Shown here: piece by piece, positions 7,346 to 15,167 of the stretch | How the letters are laid out: each line of letters opens with the position of its first letter | How positions within the stretch are numbered: position 1 is the stretch's first letter | NCBI GenBank assembly: GCA_026398515.1 | Contig: JAPLSS010000502.1 | Span: 1-32,659, forward strand | DNA from: Candidatus Sumerlaeota bacterium | GTDB lineage: Bacteria; Sumerlaeota; Sumerlaeia; JAPLSS01 | Direction: 5' to 3' | Length of the DNA: 32,659 bases | Notes under the pieces: generated by a model | Told to the model about the DNA's origin: nothing | The model's input: the letters and a program-made list of their open reading frames with translations, nothing else | Database searches by the model: none | Position numbers and translations under genes: made by a program

Positions 7346-8817
7346 GTGTGTGGCAACTCTCTGTCGGCGATTTGGCGATAGCGTTGGAGCTCCCTGTCAC
7401 ACTGCGCGGCATTCCAACTTAAAACGCCCGCCATCCCGTGGGCGGCTTGTTGAGCGACCGCCGCTTCATCATCCATGTAATGCAGCCAGTTGCTGCGGCG
7501 GATCATGACGTCGTCCAAATGAAGCGCCCACTCCTGCTCGCAGTAATGACGAACCGCCTCCAGGGATGGATCAGGCGGAATAACGGCGCTGAAAAGCGAC
7601 GCGGCGCTATCGCCCAGCAGAGGCTCGACCGCGGTGGCGGACGCGGAACGGCGCCGTCCGAGGCAATGGTAGACGCGATCGACCGTCTGCTCGGCCATCA
7701 ATCGATAGGTAGTAAGTTTCCCGCCGGCGACGTCGATCCAACCGTCGCGGCCGACGAGTATCTTGTGAGCGCGCGAGATGTCGGAGGGCGCGCCTTTTCG
7801 GTTCGCGAGCAAAGGCCGCAGCCCCGCCCAGGCGCTTCGGACGTCGGCGGGGCCAAGCGCCGTGCGTGGGAAGTATTCGTTGACGGGTCGCAGGATATAT
7901 TCGACATCCCGCGGGTCGGCGTAAACCTCCTCCAAGGGTCCACGGTGGTCCGTGTCGGTCGTGCCGAGAATGACGCGCCTTCCCCAGGGGATGAGAAAGA
8001 GGATGCGCGCGCCCTCGACGAGGACCACTGGGTCTTCCACGGGCAAGCGGGCGTGGTCGATCACGAGGTGAACGCCTTTGGTCGGGCGCAGGCGGAGGCG
8101 GCTTTGGGAAAATGTATCAGCCCACACGCCCGCGGCGTTGATGACACAGCGGGCGCGAATCCGAAGGCCGCGGCCCTGATGCGCGTCTTCGGCGTGGGCG
8201 AGCCAGACCCCTGACTCGCGCTCGACGCGCTCCACGCGGAGATAGTTGCAAACCCGCGCTCCGTGCGCCGTAGCGGAATGCAGGGTATCAATCACCAACC
8301 GCGCGTCGCTTGTCAGCGCGTCGGAGTAACATACGGCGCCAGCCAATTCTTGCGGACGCAACTGGGGAATATGCTGAAGAGCATCGGCGGCGGTCCATCG
8401 GCGGGAAGGGATAAAGTTATGACCGCCGCAGAGCAGGTCATATAACTTGACGCCGATCGTTAATTCCCACAAAGGCGGCCCCGCGCCGCGATAGGCGGGA
8501 AAGACGAACCGCGCGGGCATAGCCAGGTGCGGCGCAATGCGGTGGATGATCTTCTTCTCGCGGCTGGCCTCGCGGACCAATCCCAGGCGGCCCTGGGCGA
8601 GATAGCGCAGCCCGCCATGCAGCAGGCGGCTGGAGCGGCTGCTTGCGCCGAACGCGAAATCGAACTGCTCCGCCAGGCCGACGCGCAGTCCGCTCATGGC
8701 GGCCTCGCGCGCCACGCCCGCCCCGACGATCCCGCCGCCAATGATGAGAACATCGAGAACGCCATCCGTCAGAGCGTCGATGGCTTGAGAGCGGCTGGAA
8801 AAGGGGCAAGACGACAT
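7336..8817 (-). CDS. glpD: Aerobic-type glycerol-3-phosphate dehydrogenase (FAD)
   Basis: This 493-aa flavoprotein oxidises glycerol 3-phosphate to dihydroxyacetone phosphate and passes electrons to the quinone pool at the inner membrane. The N terminus has the FAD-binding fold DVLIIGGGIVGAGVAREAA (residues about 22-40), then the family signature SSRSSRLLHGGLRYLAQG and the REASREKKIIHRIAPHL segment. A second conserved block, GVHLVIDHARLP and ILGTTDTDHRG, is followed by DVRSAWAGLRPL. The C-terminal domain carries EWALHLDDVMIRRSNW. The ATG at 8817 is chosen over 8886 because it places the FAD motif at the usual distance from the N terminus. The last codons and stop fall inside a dispersed repeat. 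glpK follows 60 bp downstream. Confidence 0.95.
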   Translation of the reverse strand: MSSCPFSSRSQAIDALTDGVLDVLIIGGGIVGAGVAREAAMSGLRVGLAEQFDFAFGASSRSSRLLHGGLRYLAQGRLGLVREASREKKIIHRIAPHLAMPARFVFPAYRGAGPPLWELTIGVKLYDLLCGGHNFIPSRRWTAADALQHIPQLRPQELAGAVCYSDALTSDARLVIDTLHSATAHGARVCNYLRVERVERESGVWLAHAEDAHQGRGLRIRARCVINAAGVWADTFSQSRLRLRPTKGVHLVIDHARLPVEDPVVLVEGARILFLIPWGRRVILGTTDTDHRGPLEEVYADPRDVEYILRPVNEYFPRTALGPADVRSAWAGLRPLLANRKGAPSDISRAHKILVGRDGWIDVAGGKLTTYRLMAEQTVDRVYHCLGRRRSASATAVEPLLGDSAASLFSAVIPPDPSLEAVRHYCEQEWALHLDDVMIRRSNWLHYMDDEAAVAQQAAHGMAGVLSWNAAQCDRELQRYRQIADRELPHTSS

Positions 8818-9047
8818 GAAGAAAGGACATCTCCGCACGAGTATGCGATTTGATGCGTTGATAGCATGGTGGAAACCGAGATGCAAGAGAGGCGACTTGG
8901 AACACCGGGCGCATCCAAATGCCGGTCAGGCTTTCGGTCTTGGCGCGCCAGGGCGGGCCGTGTGGAGGAATGGCGCGACTCGACTGGCTGTCGCTCGTCT
9001 CGTCCCGTGGGAGCGCGGAGACCGAGCAGGCGCGGCACGGCCTGAAA

Positions 9048-9069
9048 TCACAGGCTGGAAAGCCTGCGC
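9048..9069. repeat. Palindromic repeat, CAGGCT-GGAA-AGCCTG family, copy 1
   Basis: The 22-bp unit has a perfect CAGGCT/AGCCTG stem with a GGAA loop, a GNRA-type tetraloop if transcribed. Two further copies, in inverted orientation to each other, lie at 11870-11891 and 11920-11941. This copy is in the roughly 290-bp gap between glpD and the VWA gene. I see no gene in that gap. Confidence 0.8.
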
Positions 9070-9106
9070 CACTCGGCAATGCGCGGGCTGGGCAGACTAC
9101 GCCACG

Positions 9107-10231
9107 TTAGATCTCTTTCCGCCGGTTGCGGACGTAGTCGACCAGCACGAACTTGCCGAGGTTCTGGAGATCGGCGTAGTAGGCGCGGCCCTTGTTCGCC
9201 TCGGTCAGCCGGTCGACAAATTCCTGCAGGTAGGGGTCGGAGGCGATCATGAAGGTGGTGATGATGATGCCTTTGCGGCGGCAGGCCTGCGCTTCCTCGA
9301 CCGTTTTGTTGACGATGCGCGCGTCGAGCCCGTACGAGTTCACGTACAGGCGCCCGCCGATCGTGAGGGCGCTCGGCTTGCCGTCGGTGATCAGGACGAT
9401 CTGCTTGTTGGCGTGTTTGCGCCGCGCGAGGAGGCGCTGGGCCAATTCCAGCGCGGCTTTGGTGTTGGTGTGATACGGGCCGACCTGGATGTAAGGCAGG
9501 CGCGCAGGATCGATGATCGCCGCTTGGTCGCCGAACACGATGACATCCAGCGCATCCTTCTGGAAGCGCGATTGAATGAGTTCAGTCAACGCCAGCGCCA
9601 CGCGCTTGGCCGGGGTGATGCGGTCTTCGCCATAGAGGATCATCGAGTGCGACACGTCGAGCGCGAGGACGGTGGCGCAACTGGTCGTCTGCTCGACCTC
9701 AAAGACCTCGAGATCCTCCTCGGCCATCCGAAAGCGGCCTCGCCCGCTGTGGCGAATGCCGTTGGCGATGCTATGGACGAAATCGATGTCCTGCACGCGA
9801 TCGCCGAACTCGTACGGGCGGGTTTCCGGCAGGCGGTCGCCGCCCCGGCCGGCGTACGGGGTGACGTGTTCGCCGCCGAAGGCGTCCTGCTTCAGGCTGG
9901 CGAACAAATCCTCGAACGCGTCGTGGCGGATGGCGCGTTCAGCCTTGGCGGTCGGCTTGAGCGCGCCGGGCGGCCCTTCGCCCTGGCCGGCGCGTCCGGG
10001 ACGGCCCTCGGGGGCGAGATAGCCTTCGTCGATCAGCAGCTGCTTGAACTTCTCCAGATCCAGGTCGTCGCCCCAGAGGTTGTAGCGTTTGGCCAGCAGG
10101 TCGAGCCATTCCAGCGCCTCTCCGACGTTGCCGCCGGTGTGCATCAGCAGTTGAAGGAATAGATTCTTCAACTGCTCCAGGCGCTCCATCTGGCGAAAGC
10201 GTTCGTCGAATTGGGTGTAGCGGTAGCGCAT
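9107..10231 (-). CDS. VWA-domain protein (partner of MoxR/chelatase-type ATPase)
   Basis: This 374-aa protein has an all-helical N-terminal part, a flexible Gly/Pro-rich stretch near residues 75-95, and a von Willebrand factor A domain from about 185 to 365. The MIDAS metal site is visible as DVSHS (Asp192, Ser194, Ser196), with the later conserved segments DVIVFGDQA and QIVLITDGKPS. In this type of pair the VWA protein recruits targets or metal to an AAA+ ATPase that remodels other proteins; the ATPase gene is 100 bp upstream on the same strand. There is no signal peptide, so it is probably cytoplasmic. The target is unknown. Nearness to the psp locus might hint at a membrane or stress role, but that is inference. 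Confidence 0.9.
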   Translation of the reverse strand: MRYRYTQFDERFRQMERLEQLKNLFLQLLMHTGGNVGEALEWLDLLAKRYNLWGDDLDLEKFKQLLIDEGYLAPEGRPGRAGQGEGPPGALKPTAKAERAIRHDAFEDLFASLKQDAFGGEHVTPYAGRGGDRLPETRPYEFGDRVQDIDFVHSIANGIRHSGRGRFRMAEEDLEVFEVEQTTSCATVLALDVSHSMILYGEDRITPAKRVALALTELIQSRFQKDALDVIVFGDQAAIIDPARLPYIQVGPYHTNTKAALELAQRLLARRKHANKQIVLITDGKPSALTIGGRLYVNSYGLDARIVNKTVEEAQACRRKGIIITTFMIASDPYLQEFVDRLTEANKGRAYYADLQNLGKFVLVDYVRNRRKEI

Positions 10232-10262
10232 GGGTCAGGGCCTTCGCGGACCGGAGGAGCTG

Positions 10263-10307
10263 ATGGACGGAGTGGACGACATGGACGGGATGGACGTCAT
10301 GGACTTG
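10263..10307. repeat. Five tandem 9-bp units (RTGGACGNN)
   Basis: Five consecutive 9-mers begin ATGGAC or GTGGAC in the 100-bp gap between the AAA+ and VWA genes. Only the third-codon-like positions vary. It is not in an identifiable coding frame of a gene. It looks like a minisatellite that can change copy number. Confidence 0.75.
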
Positions 10308-10331
10308 TGAGTTCTGCGAGCGGCTCCGGCG

Positions 10332-11798
10332 TTACTCGGCCTCCTGCTGCATTTCGGTCAACTGGTCGGCGTAGCGCGTGCCGGAGGCCACCTTGAATTT
10401 GGAAAGAACGAAATTCTGCGCCAGGCCTTCCAACAGGAACTCCATGGCGGCGGACAACTGCGGATCGCGCACAGCGGGAAACGCGCGCTGCGCCTTGCGC
10501 CGCAGTCCGGGAATGGCGTTGAGGCGCGTCGCGTACTCCTGCTGCGGCTGTTCGTCGTTCAAGTCGATGGTCTGTCCGCTCTCGAACCAGCCGACCACCT
10601 CGGAGAACTCGGCGAACGAATGCTTCGGATCGCGCCCGCGCTTGTAGTTCGGCACAAACATCCCGTTGAACAGTTCCTTGACCGCCTTGCCGATCAGGTG
10701 CTCGGCCACCTGGCCCGCGCCTTGTTGCTCGCCTTTGTACACCAGTTCGATTTTGCCCGTGATCGCCGAGAGCGACGCATAGAGATCGCAAACGCGCGGC
10801 AACGCTTCGGTCTCGCCATTCAGAAGCGCGCGGCGTTCCATCGAACTGAGGACGGTCTCCAGAAGGGAGATCGGCATGCGCGCCGACACGCCGCTGTTGC
10901 GGTCGACGAAATCGCTCACGCGCGCCTCGGCCGCCGTCTGCTCGATGAGCGTGTAGAACAGGTCGGGCACGGTGAGTTTGACGCGTCCGTCGCGTTCGGA
11001 CCACGACTCCTGCTTGATGATGGCGATCCCCTCTTCGAGCGAGCGCGGGTAGTGGGTCATGATCTGCGCTTCGATGCGGTCCTTGAGCGGGGTGATGATG
11101 TTGCCGCGGTTCGTGTAGTCCTCGGGGTTGGCGGTGAAGACCATCAGCACGTCGAGCGGCATGCGGATGGGGAAGCCGCGGATCTGGAAGTCTTGCTCCT
11201 CGAGGATGTTCAGCAGGCCCACCTGGATGCGCGGCTGGAGGTCGGGCAGCTCGTTGAGGGCGAAAATGCCGAGGTTGCTGCGCGGCACGATCCCGTAGTG
11301 GATAACCTCTTCGTTGGCGAAGTCGAGTTTCTGGTTCATCGCCTTGATCGGGTCGATGTCGCCGATCAGGTCGGCGATGGTCACGTCGGGCGTGGCCAGT
11401 TTCTCCTGATAGCGGTCCTGGCGTTCGAGCCAGGCGATCGGCAGGTCGTCGCCCGCTTCGCGCACGAGGCGGCGTCCGGTCGGCGTGACGGGCTTGAGCG
11501 GGTCCTCGTGGATGGGCGAATCAGCGATGACGGGGACCGCGTCGTCGAGGAAGGCGACCAACTGGCGAAGGAGGCGCGTCTTGGCCTGGCCGCGCAGGCC
11601 GAGGAGGAGGAAATCGTGCCGGGCCAGCAGCGCGTTGATGATCCTCGGGATGACCGTCTCCTCGTAGCCGACGATGCCGGGGAAGAGCGGCTTCCTGGCG
11701 CGCAGGGCGGCGACGACGTTCTCGCGCATCTCCTCGCGCACCGAGCGCGGCCGCCAGCCGTGGCGCTTCAATTCCCCCACTGTCGCGGGCAACCCCAT
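10332..11798 (-). CDS. AAA+ ATPase, MoxR/magnesium-chelatase-like
   Basis: This 488-aa protein has an N-terminal helical segment and an AAA+ module. Walker A is GLRGQAKT (residues 67-74), Walker B is FALNE (179-183), and DVLMVFTANPEDYTNRG near 220 holds sensor 1. Next come ITPLKDRIEAQIMTHYP and, near 300, SGVSARMPISLLETVLSSMERRAL. The 'NELPDLQPRIQVGLLNILEE' segment marks a chelatase-I-like subgroup usually encoded beside a VWA protein, as here (100 bp upstream of the VWA gene). It presumably couples ATP hydrolysis to remodelling of a protein chosen by the VWA partner. The Walker B Asp is replaced by Asn; I believe this is common in the subgroup. The start at 11798 has a GAGGAAA ribosome-binding site. 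Confidence 0.9.
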   Translation of the reverse strand: MGLPATVGELKRHGWRPRSVREEMRENVVAALRARKPLFPGIVGYEETVIPRIINALLARHDFLLLGLRGQAKTRLLRQLVAFLDDAVPVIADSPIHEDPLKPVTPTGRRLVREAGDDLPIAWLERQDRYQEKLATPDVTIADLIGDIDPIKAMNQKLDFANEEVIHYGIVPRSNLGIFALNELPDLQPRIQVGLLNILEEQDFQIRGFPIRMPLDVLMVFTANPEDYTNRGNIITPLKDRIEAQIMTHYPRSLEEGIAIIKQESWSERDGRVKLTVPDLFYTLIEQTAAEARVSDFVDRNSGVSARMPISLLETVLSSMERRALLNGETEALPRVCDLYASLSAITGKIELVYKGEQQGAGQVAEHLIGKAVKELFNGMFVPNYKRGRDPKHSFAEFSEVVGWFESGQTIDLNDEQPQQEYATRLNAIPGLRRKAQRAFPAVRDPQLSAAMEFLLEGLAQNFVLSKFKVASGTRYADQLTEMQQEAE

Positions 11799-11869
11799 GG
11801 CGATTTCCTCGTCGCATCTTCTCCGGACCGTTTTGAATGAAGCACTTTACATGCCACGCGCGGCTCATA

Positions 11870-11941
11870 GCGCAGGCTTTCCGGCCTGTGAATCCTCGGA
11901 TTACGCCCGATGCCTGGAATCACAGGCTGGAAGGCCTGCGC
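11870..11941. repeat. Inverted pair of CAGGC...GCCTG palindromic repeats
   Basis: Two 22-bp units at 11870-11891 and 11920-11941 are inverted copies of each other with two differences, and match the unit at 9048-9069. Each can form its own small hairpin, and the pair can form a larger one with a 28-nt loop. They fill the 147-bp gap between the pspF-like pseudogene and the AAA+ gene. Confidence 0.8.
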
Positions 11942-12128
11942 CGCTTTAGGCCGTTCTCTCCAATTTCGCCCGATACTTGCGGAAATACCCCCGAAACTGG
12001 TGATAGGTCAGCCCCAATCTCTCCGCCGCTTTGCGTTGATTGTAACGGCAGTCTTCGAGCGCCTCGCGAATTCGCCGGATTTCCAGCGCCCGCACCGCTT
12101 CGGCCAGCGGCAGGCGTTTCAGATCGTC

Positions 12129-12168
12129 GGCCAGGTCGGACTTATTGGCCAGGTCGGACCGGTCGGAC
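12129..12168. repeat. Tandem GGCCAGGTCGGAC / GGTCGGAC repeats inside the pspF-like gene
   Basis: GGCCAGGTCGGAC occurs at 12129-12141 and 12147-12159, followed by a partial GGTCGGAC at 12161-12168. In the coding frame they give repeated 'SDLA' peptides in the linker before the DNA-binding domain, a region tolerant of length change. The design resembles the GGAC-rich 9-mers at 10263-10307. Confidence 0.65.
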
Positions 12169-12893
12169 GCGCCGGACTCCGGTTGTTCGAAAGCCTCCCG
12201 CGGCGCGTAGGGCGACTCGAAGGGGTCGAACACGGTTTCTGCGATGAGCGGCCCGTCCGAACGATAGACCATTCGCTCCACCACGTTCTTCAGTTCCCGA
12301 ATGTTTCCCGGCCAGTCGTGGGCGAGGAGCGCCGCCTGCGCCGCTTCGGAGAAGACCGGCGCGGCCTCGCGGCGGAGTTCGCGCGCCATGCGAAGAGCGA
12401 AATGGTTGGCCAGCAGCAGGATGTCTTCTCGCCGGCGCCGCAGCGGCGGCAGCGTGATGACCTCGAACGACAGGCGATCGAGCAAATCCTGACGGGCCGT
12501 ACTCGACGGTGCGCAGGATCTTCTCCTGCACCGTCATCGGGATGTTGGCCACCTCGTCGAGGAAGAGCGATCCGCGGTGCGCCAGTTCGAACCGGCCCTT
12601 GCGTTGGCGCACCGCCCCGGTGAAGGCCCCCGCCTCGTGGCCGAAGAGTTCCGACTCGATGAGCGACGGGGTCAGCGCCGCGCAGTTGAGGGCGACATAG
12701 GGCAGGTTCCAGCGCGCCGACAGGAGGTGAAGGCGCGCGGCGGCCAGTTCCTTGCCGGTCCCGCGTTCGCCGATGAGAATGACCGGCCGGTCGGTCTTGG
12801 CGGCGCGGGAGATCTGCTCCTGGACCGAGAGAAAGGCCTCGGATTGACCGAGCGCCTGTTTCTCGTCAAGCGAAATGGGTTCGGTGGACATGT

Positions 12894-12906
12894 GCGTATA
12901 ATACGC
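12894..12906. promoter_or_regulatory. Perfect palindrome GCGTAT-A-ATACGC in the pspF-pspA divergent region
   Basis: Six-base-pair arms around one central base, located across the candidate pspF starts in an unusually A+T-rich stretch. It could be an operator for autoregulation. I did not find a clear GG-N10-GC sigma-54 promoter in front of pspA, so the regulatory logic is not established. Confidence 0.3.
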
Positions 12907-13117
12907 CATAATATGGTAAAATCAACTAAAATACGCCCTATATGACTTGTATGTCGCATCGGAAGAGAAACCATGTGTTGTTACATAACGCTGATATGAC
13001 TGATTTTGCACGAAATACGTCAGAATGGCCCATTCCGTGTAATTGGATTCCGCCAACACCGGCCGGGATCAGCGCCAACGCCGCGGCCGAACGAATGCTA
13101 CGAAGAGGTGGGCTGCC

Positions 13118-13795
13118 ATGGGCATTTTCACTCGCTTTCGCGACATTGTCGCCTCGAACCTGAACGCCATTCTCGACCGGGCCGAGGACCCTGAGAAAAT
13201 GGTTCGTCTCATGATCCAGGAAATGGAAGACACGCTGGTGGAGGTCAAGGCTTCCTGCGCCGGGGTGATCGCCGAACAGAAAAAGCTCGAACGGGCGCTC
13301 GATCACGCCCGCTTCCTGGAGAAGGAATGGGCGTCCAAAGCCGAACTGGCGGTGGCGAAGGGCCGCGACGACCTGGCCCGCGGCGCCTTGGCCGAGAAGA
13401 GCCGCTTCGCCCGGCGCGCCGAGTCCCTGGGCAAGGAGATCGAACAGATCAAGGAGACGGTCCTCCACTTCCAGTCCGAGATCGCCCAGTTGGAGGCCAA
13501 GCTGAACGAGGCCCGCGACAAGCAGCGCACGATCCTCCAACGCCGCGCCGCCGCCATGGCCAGCCGCGAAGCGCAGGCGCGCATCCGCAAGGTCGACACC
13601 TCGGAGGCGTTCACCAAATTCGAGGCCTTCGAGCAGCGCGTCGACCGCATGGAGGCCGAAGCTGACCTGGTCAATTCGCTCCGGCCCAAGGACGCGCTGC
13701 GCGAGGAGTTTTCCGCCCTTGAACGCGCCGAGTCGATTGAGCGAGAATTGGAGGAGTTGAAGCAGCGTCTGGCGAGCGCGCCGCGGCAGGCGTAA
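13118..13795 (+). CDS. pspA: Phage shock protein A (PspA/IM30 family)
   Basis: This 225-aa protein matches the usual PspA length (about 222) and begins with the amphipathic membrane-binding helix MGIFTRFRDIVASNLNAIL, followed by EDPEKMVRLMIQEMEDTLVE. The rest is a long alpha-helical hairpin rich in Glu, Lys, Arg and Ala (residues about 25-220) with no enzymatic motif, as in the ESCRT-III-like family. PspA assembles on damaged inner membrane to limit proton leakage and, in Enterobacteria, restrains PspF. The ATG at 13118 follows a GAGGTG ribosome-binding site. It is divergent from the pspF-like gene and leads a plus-strand run of pspB-like and pspC-like genes ending at 16117. Confidence 0.96.
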   Translation: MGIFTRFRDIVASNLNAILDRAEDPEKMVRLMIQEMEDTLVEVKASCAGVIAEQKKLERALDHARFLEKEWASKAELAVAKGRDDLARGALAEKSRFARRAESLGKEIEQIKETVLHFQSEIAQLEAKLNEARDKQRTILQRRAAAMASREAQARIRKVDTSEAFTKFEAFEQRVDRMEAEADLVNSLRPKDALREEFSALERAESIERELEELKQRLASAPRQA

Positions 13796-13804
13796 GACCG
13801 ACCC

Positions 13805-14059
13805 ATGTTGCGATTCCTCCTCATCGACGTGCCGTTCTTCATTCTGTTCGTGGTGATCATCGTTCCGCTTCTCATCGGGGGGTTGCTGGTCGCGCTGGGC
13901 GCCGCCGCGACGCGCAGGGCGTTTTGGCGGCCGGATGAGATGGGCGAACGCGAGATGGAGACGTTGCGCGGGCTGGCGCTGGACATGCAGAGGTTGGAAA
14001 AACGGATCGAGAATCTGGAGGCGATCCTGCTGAATTCCACTCGCAGGCCGGGGCCATAA
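13805..14059 (+). CDS. pspB: PspB-like small membrane protein 1
   Basis: This 84-aa protein has one N-terminal transmembrane helix (residues about 4-32, LLIDVPFFILFVVIIVPLLI) followed by a cytoplasmic coiled coil containing LDMQRLEKRIENLEAILL. That is the PspB layout, including the ERI.NLE.IL ending, although overall sequence differs from E. coli PspB. With PspC, PspB senses membrane stress and binds PspA. It begins 9 bp after the pspA stop, so translation is probably coupled. It is the most divergent of the three PspB-like proteins here. Confidence 0.8.
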   Translation: MLRFLLIDVPFFILFVVIIVPLLIGGLLVALGAAATRRAFWRPDEMGEREMETLRGLALDMQRLEKRIENLEAILLNSTRRPGP

Positions 14060-14142
14060 GTTCGTAGTGCGACCTTTAGGTCGTATAAGGGAATCCAGGA
14101 TTGCGACCGGATTGTACGACCTGAAGGTCGCACTACGAACTC
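14058..14142. repeat. Inverted pair of dispersed palindromic repeats
   Basis: The unit at 14058-14085 (core GACCTTTAGGTC) and the unit at 14115-14142 (core GACCTGAAGGTC) are inverted copies of one another. The second is identical over 28 bp to the copy at the end of glpD (7318-7345). They lie between the first and second pspB-like genes and start at the stop codon of the first. A degraded copy (GCGACCTGAAGG) follows the second pspB-like gene near 14429. Confidence 0.85.
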
Positions 14143-14168
14143 ATCTATCGCAAAGAGGCGCCACGCAG

Positions 14169-14420
14169 ATGCCCACCTCCGATTACTTCGCCGTCCTAGT
14201 CATGGCGGTAGTGTTGTTGGCATGCATCAGGCTGGTTCTGTCGATCGCGCGCATGAAATACGAGCATGACGCGCGACTGAAGACGAACGCCGCCCATCAG
14301 TTGGACGCCGACGAGGTGGAAACCCTGCGGCGCCTCGTCGAGAAGTTGAACCGCATGGAAGAGCGCATTCGCAATCTGGAGACCATCCTGATCGACGCCG
14401 AGTGGCGCTCGCGGATTTGA
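14169..14420 (+). CDS. PspB-like small membrane protein 2
   Basis: This 83-aa protein has an N-terminal transmembrane helix (YFAVLVMAVVLLACIRLVL, residues about 5-24), a charged turn, and a coiled coil ending KLNRMEERIRNLETILIDAE. The last 36 residues differ from those of the next gene at only a few positions, and the DNA is nearly as similar, so the two arose by recent duplication. The ATG at 14169 is chosen because it leads directly into the membrane helix and follows AGAGG. The role is presumably stress sensing with PspA and PspC. Confidence 0.78.
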   Translation: MPTSDYFAVLVMAVVLLACIRLVLSIARMKYEHDARLKTNAAHQLDADEVETLRRLVEKLNRMEERIRNLETILIDAEWRSRI

Positions 14421-14462
14421 GTTCGTCGCGCGACCTGAAGGACTACAAACAGGGTGAATTCC

Positions 14463-15050
14463 ATGATGAACTCTTTACGAAAGAAACACTGGCGGAGTTC
14501 AAGGTCCGCGCGCGTCCTGGGTCGCGGGCTTCCGTGGTTGGCGATTCTGGGAGGCCTCGGCTTTTTCTGCCTTTTCTCGATGCGGGTTTCGGTCTCGCAC
14601 TTTCACGAGGTCAATGCCCCGCCCCGCGCCGCGGTGGCCGCTGCCGCCAAAGCCACGCCCCGATCGAAGAGCGAGCGTCAACCGCTCATGGCCGAGGCGG
14701 AAGGGCCCGAGGAAATCGCGACCCCGCCCGCGACAGCCAAAACGGGGACGCCGAAACCGAAGGCCAACGCTCGCGTTTCCCCGCCGCGCCGACCTCAACA
14801 GGAGTCATCGCACATGAGCGACGGATCCATATTCCTCTTGGCCATGATGTCGATTCTTCTCGTCTTCTCGTTCCTTACCGGTGTTGTGCGGATGCACTAT
14901 GACGCGCGGAAAAAGACCGCCGCCCAGACGCTGGACGGCGATGAAGTGGAAACCCTGCGACGCCTCGACGAGAAACTGAACCGCATGGAGGAGCGCATCC
15001 GCAATTTGGAGACGATCCTGATCGACGCCGAGCGGCGCTCGCGGGTGTGA
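14463..15050 (+). CDS. PspB-like protein 3 with an extra N-terminal membrane and linker region
   Basis: This 195-aa reading frame fuses an additional region to a PspB-like protein. Residues 1-22 are basic, about 23-39 form a transmembrane helix (LPWLAILGGLGFFCLFSM), and 45-115 are a Pro/Ala/Lys-rich linker. From residue 118 comes a complete PspB-like unit with its own membrane helix (IFLLAMMSILLVFSFLTGV) and the coiled coil KLNRMEERIRNLETILIDAE. The start at 14463 has an AGGGTGA site. An internal ATG at 14814 follows its own AGGAGT and would yield a plain 78-aa PspB-like protein, so two products are possible. Alternatively the front part is a decayed gene fused in frame. Confidence 0.7.
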   Translation: MMNSLRKKHWRSSRSARVLGRGLPWLAILGGLGFFCLFSMRVSVSHFHEVNAPPRAAVAAAAKATPRSKSERQPLMAEAEGPEEIATPPATAKTGTPKPKANARVSPPRRPQQESSHMSDGSIFLLAMMSILLVFSFLTGVVRMHYDARKKTAAQTLDGDEVETLRRLDEKLNRMEERIRNLETILIDAERRSRV

Positions 15051-15051
15051 A

Positions 15052-15132
15052 GTAGCGCTGGCTGTCTAGCCGGCAACCTGCTGGCGGGTGTCAGCGCAAA
15101 GGACGACATACCGGCTGGACAGCCGGCGCTAC
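15052..15132. repeat. Inverted pair of GGCTGTCNAGCC-type repeats
   Basis: A 22-bp unit at 15052-15073 and its inverted copy at 15111-15132 match at 20 of 22 positions. Each contains a short palindrome (CCGGCT-GGAC-AGCCGG in the right copy). They occupy the gap between the third pspB-like and first pspC-like genes and belong to a different family from the repeats in the adjacent gaps. Confidence 0.8.
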
Positions 15133-15167
15133 TCGACAGGCGGCGTTACTCGAAGAAAGGTGTCGAA

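Larger units (their letters stand above)
11946..12909 (-). pseudogene. pspF: PspF-like sigma-54 activator with internal deletion and frameshift
   Basis: The first part encodes a sigma-54 AAA+ activator without an N-terminal receiver domain: Walker A GERGTGKE, the sigma-54-contacting loop GAFTGA, and Walker B LFLDEVANI. The frame is then lost after RTVEYG (about 12496). The homology resumes in another frame at DLLDRLSFEVITLPPLRRR (12488 onward), passes HDWPGNIRELKNVVERMVY, and ends in a Fis-type HTH (NQRKAAERLGLTYHQFRGYF). From memory of E. coli PspF, about 36 residues covering sensor 1 are missing and only 7 nt lie in their place, a net loss near 101 bp. Absence of a sensing domain and the divergent pspA support the name. 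The start may be 12909 or 12891; neither has a clear ribosome-binding site. Confidence 0.85.

Noticed and set aside
11485-11840. Additional genes opposite the AAA+ ATPase
   Set aside because: Plus-strand frames here are shadows of the conserved ATPase codons and show no independent motifs.
12910-13117. Sigma-54 promoter for pspA
   Set aside because: I searched for GG-N10-GC and the TGGCAC-N5-TTGC consensus and found only poor matches such as TGGCCC at about 13027.
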